The notes under the pieces are model-generated. The model was not told where the DNA came from. It saw only the letters and a list, made by a program, of their open reading frames with translations, and made no database searches. Of a stretch of 56,115 bases of DNA, positions 52,473 through 56,115 are shown one piece after another. The stretch lies in assembly GCA_944385705.1 (NCBI GenBank), contig CALWYF010000006.1, positions 1 through 56,115 on the forward strand, written 5' to 3'. Position numbers and translations under genes: made by a program. The first letter of the stretch is position 1, and each line of letters begins with the position of its first letter. The stretch is from an uncultured Oscillospiraceae bacterium. Its GTDB lineage: Bacteria > Bacillota > Clostridia > Oscillospirales > Oscillospiraceae.

Positions 52473-53585
52473 ATGCTTTATTCCATAGTTGCTTTGCTGG
52501 TCGTCATTCTTGACCAAGCGGTGAAGTTCTGGGTCACAAATAACCTCCTGGGTTACGATGTGGTGACCTTTATCCCCGGCGTTATAAGCCTTGTGAATGT
52601 ACCCAACTACGGCGCGGCCTTCGGCATCCTCAGCGGCGGCAACGCCCGTATCGGCTTTATCATCGTCACCGTGATATTCTGCCTAGCCGTTATGGTGGCC
52701 CTGGCCACTAACTTCATCAATGGCCGTCTTGCCCGCTGGTGCCTGGTGATGGTCGCCGCCGGCGGCTTCGCCAACTGCATCGACCGGGTCATGTACGGTT
52801 ATGTGGTGGACATGTTCAAGGTGGAGCTGTTCAACTTCGCCATCTTTAACGTGGCCGATATCTTCATCACCGTCTTTGCCATTCTCTTTGCCGTAGCCAT
52901 TCTCTTTGAGAAGGACTCCACCGCAGAGGATGAGGACGAGGAGGAAGAAGAGGAAGAGCTTGACGAGGAAGAGGAGGATAAACCCCGCCGCGGTCTGCTT
53001 TCCCGTTTCCGCCATGACGACGAGGAGGAGGAAGAGAAACCCCGTCGCGGCAAAAAGGCAAAGTACGAAGACGAATATGAGGAATACAGAGCCAAGCAGC
53101 GCCCCGCCCGTCCGGCAGCTCCTGCCGGGAACCGGCCCGCTGCAGCAGCTCCCAGGACCCAAAGTGCCCAGAGCAGAACGGCCGCTCCCTCCAGAGCTCC
53201 GGCTCAGGCCAGAAATGTGGACCCCTTTGCAGAGTGGGAGAAGGCCAACGCCCGGGTAGATGCCCAGCGCAGCGGCAGCTTTGCCGCCAAGGCCATGGGC
53301 GCTCAGCCCCAGCCCAGAAGCGGAGTCCAGGGCGCCTCCGGCCAGCAGGGAGGCTACCGTCCCCCGGTGCAGCGTCCGGCTCAGCCGGCACGTCCTGTCC
53401 AGCCCGGCTATCCTCAGACTTCCCAGGGCAGCTATCCCCAGACCGCTCAGCCCCAGACCGCTCAGCCCCAGGCCGCACCCCAGCAGAGTCCGGCTCAGCC
53501 GGCGCCCCGGCCTCAGGCTAAGCCCGCCGATACCGGCTCCGACAGCGAGTTCAACCTGGACGACATTCTCAACGAATTCAAGTGA
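52473..53585 (+). CDS. lspA: Signal peptidase II with a 200-residue disordered C-terminal extension
   Basis: 370 residues, more than twice the usual length. Residues 1-150 are a normal LspA: four membrane helices, ILDQAVKFWV, PNYGAAFGI, GGFANCIDRVMYGYVVDMFKVELF and FNVADIFITVFAI with the conserved Asp residues. This enzyme removes lipoprotein signal peptides. After residue 150 comes a highly acidic stretch (Glu/Asp runs), two basic PRRG motifs, a Pro/Ala/Gln-rich segment with repeats such as QTAQPQ, and the ordered-looking end EFNLDDILNEFK. There is no frameshift; the extension is in frame to the stop. A GGAGAAA site precedes the ATG. Confidence 0.92.
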   Translation: MLYSIVALLVVILDQAVKFWVTNNLLGYDVVTFIPGVISLVNVPNYGAAFGILSGGNARIGFIIVTVIFCLAVMVALATNFINGRLARWCLVMVAAGGFANCIDRVMYGYVVDMFKVELFNFAIFNVADIFITVFAILFAVAILFEKDSTAEDEDEEEEEEELDEEEEDKPRRGLLSRFRHDDEEEEEKPRRGKKAKYEDEYEEYRAKQRPARPAAPAGNRPAAAAPRTQSAQSRTAAPSRAPAQARNVDPFAEWEKANARVDAQRSGSFAAKAMGAQPQPRSGVQGASGQQGGYRPPVQRPAQPARPVQPGYPQTSQGSYPQTAQPQTAQPQAAPQQSPAQPAPRPQAKPADTGSDSEFNLDDILNEFK

Positions 53586-53593
53586 TCGGCGGC

Positions 53594-54517
53594 ATGGACG
53601 ATATATTTATCACAGTAACAGCAGAGGAGAGCGGCGAGCGTATCGACGCTCTCCTCTCCCGCAAATTGGACTCTTTCAGCCGCAGTCAAATCCAAAAGCT
53701 TCTGGAGCAGGGCGCCGTCAGTCTCAACGGGAAAGCTCTGAAAAAGAACTACCGCTGCGCGGCCGGGGAAGTTTATGACATTCTTCTGCCTGATATGGCG
53801 GAGCTGCCTCTGGAGCCCCAGGACATCCCCCTGGACATAGTCTATGAAGACGGCGACCTGATAGTTGTAAACAAGCAGCGGGGCCTGGTGGTCCATCCCG
53901 CCCCGGGACATCCCGACGGCACTCTGGTGAATGCCCTGCTCTTTCACTGCGGGGACAGTCTCTCCGGCATCGGCGGCCAGCGCCGTCCCGGCATAGTCCA
54001 CCGCATAGATAAGGACACCTCCGGCCTGATAATTGCCGCCAAGAACGACTTTGCCCATCAGGCCCTCTCCGCTCAGCTCTCCGACCACAGCCTCTGCCGG
54101 GAGTATGAGGCCATTGCCCGGGGTAATTTTAAAGAGAACTCCGGCACCATAGACCGGCCCATAGGCCGCCACCCGGTGGACCGCAAGCGCATGGCTGTGA
54201 CGGCAAAAAATTCCAAGCCCGCCGTCACCCACTGGCAGCTTTTGACATCCTATAAAGGCTACTCTCACATCCTCTGCCGGCTGGAGACCGGGCGCACTCA
54301 TCAGATACGGGTGCACATGGCCAGCATCGGCCATCCCCTCCTGGGGGACTACACCTACGGCGCCCCTTCCCCCGAAAAAGGTCTGGAGGGTCAATGTCTT
54401 CACGCCCGCAGGCTTCGCTTCATCCACCCACGCACAGGGGAGCCGCTCTGTCTGGAAACACCTCTGCCGGAGTATTTCCTCTCCGTCATGGACAGGCTGG
54501 GGCCTCCACTGCAATAA
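53594..54517 (+). CDS. rluD: RluA-family 23S/tRNA pseudouridine synthase
   Basis: 307 residues. An N-terminal S4 domain (RIDALLSRKLDSFSRSQIQKLLEQGAV) is followed by the RluA catalytic domain with HRIDKDTSGLIIAAK (catalytic Asp), LETGRTHQIRVHM and GHPLLGDYTYG. The order lspA-rluD is conserved in Gram-positives (yljB/ylyB type). Exact RNA sites are not predictable. The ATG at 53594 is chosen; a GTG at 53582 overlapping the lspA stop is possible, and neither has a strong ribosome-binding site. Confidence 0.9.
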   Translation: MDDIFITVTAEESGERIDALLSRKLDSFSRSQIQKLLEQGAVSLNGKALKKNYRCAAGEVYDILLPDMAELPLEPQDIPLDIVYEDGDLIVVNKQRGLVVHPAPGHPDGTLVNALLFHCGDSLSGIGGQRRPGIVHRIDKDTSGLIIAAKNDFAHQALSAQLSDHSLCREYEAIARGNFKENSGTIDRPIGRHPVDRKRMAVTAKNSKPAVTHWQLLTSYKGYSHILCRLETGRTHQIRVHMASIGHPLLGDYTYGAPSPEKGLEGQCLHARRLRFIHPRTGEPLCLETPLPEYFLSVMDRLGPPLQ

Positions 54518-54545
54518 AAAAAGAAAGACGATGGAGAAATTACAT

Positions 54546-54743
54546 ATGAAGATTTCCAAGGTACTTATTTCCCTTGTCATATTTGGCCTTCTCTGCACTC
54601 TGGCAGCCCTGCTTATAAAGCTTATCTCCGGAGCCGTCAGTATTATCACAGGGCTATTAAACGCCGTTATTGCCCTGGTGGTAATAGCCGCCCTGGTGAT
54701 TATCGTCATCTGGATGTTTCGCTATGCCTCCAGGCACAAATGA
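54546..54743 (+). CDS. Small membrane protein, two hydrophobic segments
   Basis: 65 residues, not recognised. Two hydrophobic segments (about 6-25 and 31-56) and a short basic tail (RYASRHK). The ATG at 54546 has GGAG 9 bp upstream; an alternative ATG at 54531 adds five residues. It lies 28 bp after the pseudouridine synthase gene and ends before a terminator, so it is the last gene of this transcript. Function unknown. Confidence 0.65.
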   Translation: MKISKVLISLVIFGLLCTLAALLIKLISGAVSIITGLLNAVIALVVIAALVIIVIWMFRYASRHK

Positions 54744-54761
54744 GGTTGGAGAAAACAGTTT

Positions 54762-54797
54762 GACCCCGGACAAGCTTCCTGCCAGTCCGGGGTCTTA
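54762..54797 (+). terminator. Terminator of the mutL-to-rluD gene run
   Basis: 10-bp perfect stem GACCCCGGAC (54762-54771) with GTCCGGGGTC (54785-54794), then TTACA. Short T-tract. Confidence 0.75.
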
Positions 54798-54867
54798 CAA
54801 TGCTTCCATATTCATTTATCTCCTTTACAGGGCAGGGCTTGGGGCCTCGCTCCTCACATTTCAGAGC

Positions 54868-55053
54868 TCAGGCAATATACAGACCCAGCTCGCTGAAAAC
54901 AGAGCGGCCTTCCTCCGGCTGTTCAGTCATGTTCTTCTGTACGGAGCTCCATGCCGCCGCGGAATCCGGCTGAGCGCTTCTCTCCATCAACACGGCACCC
55001 AAGGCGCCCACAAAAATTACCAGGCAGATAAGTGTTACTACCAGCTTCTTCAT
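54868..55053 (-). CDS. Small exported or membrane peptide
   Basis: 61 residues, not recognised. MKKLVVTLICLVIFVGALGAVLM is a signal-peptide-like or single-anchor segment; the rest is hydrophilic (ERSAQPDSAAAW to SELGLYIA). A strong GAGGTGAT site lies about 6 bp before the ATG, which supports it as a real gene. It is downstream of rubrerythrin on the same strand but separated by a terminator. Confidence 0.6.
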   Translation of the reverse strand: MKKLVVTLICLVIFVGALGAVLMERSAQPDSAAAWSSVQKNMTEQPEEGRSVFSELGLYIA

Positions 55054-55110
55054 AAATAATCACCTCGCCTATTGAGACGCCCGCCAGCTAAGAAGGTTCC
55101 CAGGAAAAGG

Positions 55111-55139
55111 TAAAAAGCTCCGTAAAACGGAGCTTTTTA
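55111..55139 (-). terminator. Terminator of rubrerythrin
   Basis: 13-bp stem TAAAAAGCTCCGT (55111-55123) with ACGGAGCTTTTTA (55127-55139), AAA loop. A-rich and T-rich flanks allow use in both directions. Confidence 0.9.
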
Positions 55140-55163
55140 ATAATTCTTAATAAACGGGTCTTA

Positions 55164-55703
55164 TCAGTAATTCTCTTTGCGAAGCTCGAAATAGCTCTGG
55201 GGATGGGCGCACACAGGGCAGATCGCAGGGGCCTTGGTGCCTACCACAATGTGACCGCAGTTGCGGCACTCCCAAACCTTTACCTCGCTGCGCTCAAAGA
55301 CCTGGGCGGTCTCCACATTGTGCAGCAGAGCCCGGTAGCGCTCTTCATGGGTCTTCTCTATTGCGGCAACGCCTCTGAACTTCACAGCCAGCTCATGGAA
55401 GCCCTCTTCCTCGGCCTCTCTGGCCATGCGGTCATACATGTCGGTCCACTCGTAATTCTCGCCCTCGGCGGCGTGGAGCAGGTTCTGGGCAGTATCTCCC
55501 AGCTCACCCAGCTCCTTGAACCAGAGCTTGGCGTGCTCCTTCTCATTATCGGCAGTCTTCTGGAAGAGCTCGGCTATCTGCTCAAAGCCGCCCTTCTTTG
55601 CCACGGATGCAAAATAGGTATATTTATTTCTCGCCTGGGACTCGCCGGCAAAAGCCTCCCATAGATTTTTCTCGGTTTTGGTGCCTGCATATTTGTTGGC
55701 CAT
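55164..55703 (-). CDS. rbr: Rubrerythrin
   Basis: 179 residues. An N-terminal four-helix di-iron domain has the [31 protein letters not shown]-like and EKTHEERY metal-ligand segments. A C-terminal rubredoxin-like domain has CRNCGH and CPVCAHP. It reduces hydrogen peroxide and protects anaerobes from oxygen. An AAAGGAG site precedes the ATG. The upstream region carries an inverted repeat AATTGGG (55724-55730)/CCCAATT (55749-55755) that overlaps the likely promoter. Confidence 0.96.
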   Translation of the reverse strand: MANKYAGTKTEKNLWEAFAGESQARNKYTYFASVAKKGGFEQIAELFQKTADNEKEHAKLWFKELGELGDTAQNLLHAAEGENYEWTDMYDRMAREAEEEGFHELAVKFRGVAAIEKTHEERYRALLHNVETAQVFERSEVKVWECRNCGHIVVGTKAPAICPVCAHPQSYFELRKENY

Positions 55704-55742
55704 ATCTAAAACTCCTTTCGTATAATTGGGGTTTGCTATATT

Positions 55743-55771
55743 AAGATACCCAATTTTTCAATTTAAATCAA
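55743..55771 (-). promoter_or_regulatory. Candidate rubrerythrin promoter
   Basis: Minus strand: -35 TTGATT (55771-55766), 17-bp spacer, -10 TATCTT (55748-55743). An overlapping alternative is TTGAAA (55761-55756) with TATAGC (55740-55735) at 15 bp. No PerR-box match is seen. Confidence 0.4.
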
Positions 55772-55802
55772 GTATAATGTGTGAACTATAATCTTAAGAA
55801 AA

Positions 55803-55833
55803 CAAAAAAAAGAGAGACGCTATTGCGTCTCTC
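55803..55833 (-). terminator. Terminator of the rRNA operon
   Basis: 9-bp stem GAGAGACGC (55812-55820) with GCGTCTCTC (55825-55833), TATT loop. On the minus strand it is followed by TCTTTTTTTT. It lies 3 bp beyond the 5S 3' end. Confidence 0.92.
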
Positions 55834-55835
55834 CT

Positions 55836-55954
<119 letters not shown>

Positions 55955-56020
55955 ATTCAAGGTTTTCTGTACCCTGAAAACTAAACAGAGGAAGCAAGGC
56001 TTAATGAACCTGCATAGATG

Positions 56021-56115
56021 TAGGTCAAGCCCTCGGGCTATTAGTACCAGTAGGCTGAACACATTGCTGTGCGTACACCGCTGGCCTATCAACGAAGTAG
56101 TCTTCTTCGACCCTT
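56021..56115 (-). rRNA. rrl: 23S ribosomal RNA, 3' end (partial)
   Basis: The minus strand reads the conserved 3' end of 23S rRNA, with TACTAATAGCCCGAGGGCTT followed by GACCTA. The gene continues beyond the right edge. The rRNA operon is transcribed leftward into this window. Confidence 0.93.

Noticed and set aside
55955-56020. tRNA gene in the 23S-5S spacer
   Set aside because: About 66 bp only, with no cloverleaf or TTC-loop sequence. No tRNA gene was recognised elsewhere in the window.

Overview
The window looks like chromosome from a spore-forming, anaerobic, Gram-positive member of the Clostridia, probably a GC-rich gut lineage of the Oscillospiraceae type. This is inferred from gene content, not from a database search. 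Evidence: SpoVT, SepF and DivIVA, a GlgC/GlgD pair, rubrerythrin and 4Fe-4S proteins, a sortase-type wall-anchored protein, and GC-rich codon use. The window runs from a truncated PRPP synthetase gene at the left edge to the 5S and the 3' end of the 23S rRNA gene (minus strand) at the right edge.

Layout. 1-8930 (+): prs end, pth, then a glycogen block (glgC, glgD, glgP) followed by a pseudouridine-kinase-like PfkB gene and a membrane PIG-L deacetylase, closed by a perfect 18-bp terminator. 8937-15580: an accessory island with a tyrosine recombinase (9119-9952), a promoter cassette bounded by 27-bp inverted repeats (9958-10224), a 1366-residue wall-anchored adhesin (10270-14370) and a three-zinc-motif/AP2 protein (14531-15472). 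15595-17372 (-): rpsR, ssb, rpsF and spoVT. 17558-20098 (+): a Pro/Ser-stalk membrane protein and an MscS channel. 20407-25768: 4Fe-4S protein and divergent Crp-family regulator, glutamate symporter, PlsC-type acyltransferase, DUF896 and YfbR-like nucleotidase. 25941-32210 (+): typA, rpsO, pnp and an NSS transporter. 32287-34532: two XRE regulators and a SLOG protein. 34565-43245 (-): miaB, two paralogous polytopic membrane proteins, mutS, a CPBP protease and trmO, with three TGATG stop/start overlaps. 43393-54743 (+): mutL, miaA, hfq, an HlyD-like protein, yggS, sepF, divIVA, ileS, lspA, an RluA-type synthase and a small membrane protein. 54868-56115 (-): a small exported peptide, rubrerythrin, 5S and 23S rRNA.

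The most striking system is the phase-variation module at 9119-14370. The recombinase gene is followed by two inverted sites, each with 10-bp arms around an identical 6-bp core. They enclose a good promoter that in this sequence points away from the adhesin (OFF). Inverting the segment would put that promoter about 107 nt upstream of the adhesin start. The adhesin combines a signal peptide, twelve QQPQE(T/S) repeats, a predicted beta-helix, a VWA domain with an intact MIDAS motif, two CnaB domains and a SPGTGD anchor.

A second unusual feature is a pair of roughly 180-nt intergenic elements (20167-20350 and 28273-28456). They share sequence and architecture, and their stems differ by compensatory changes, so a structured RNA or a mobile palindromic element is likely. 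A related-looking cluster of hairpins lies at 21895-22166.
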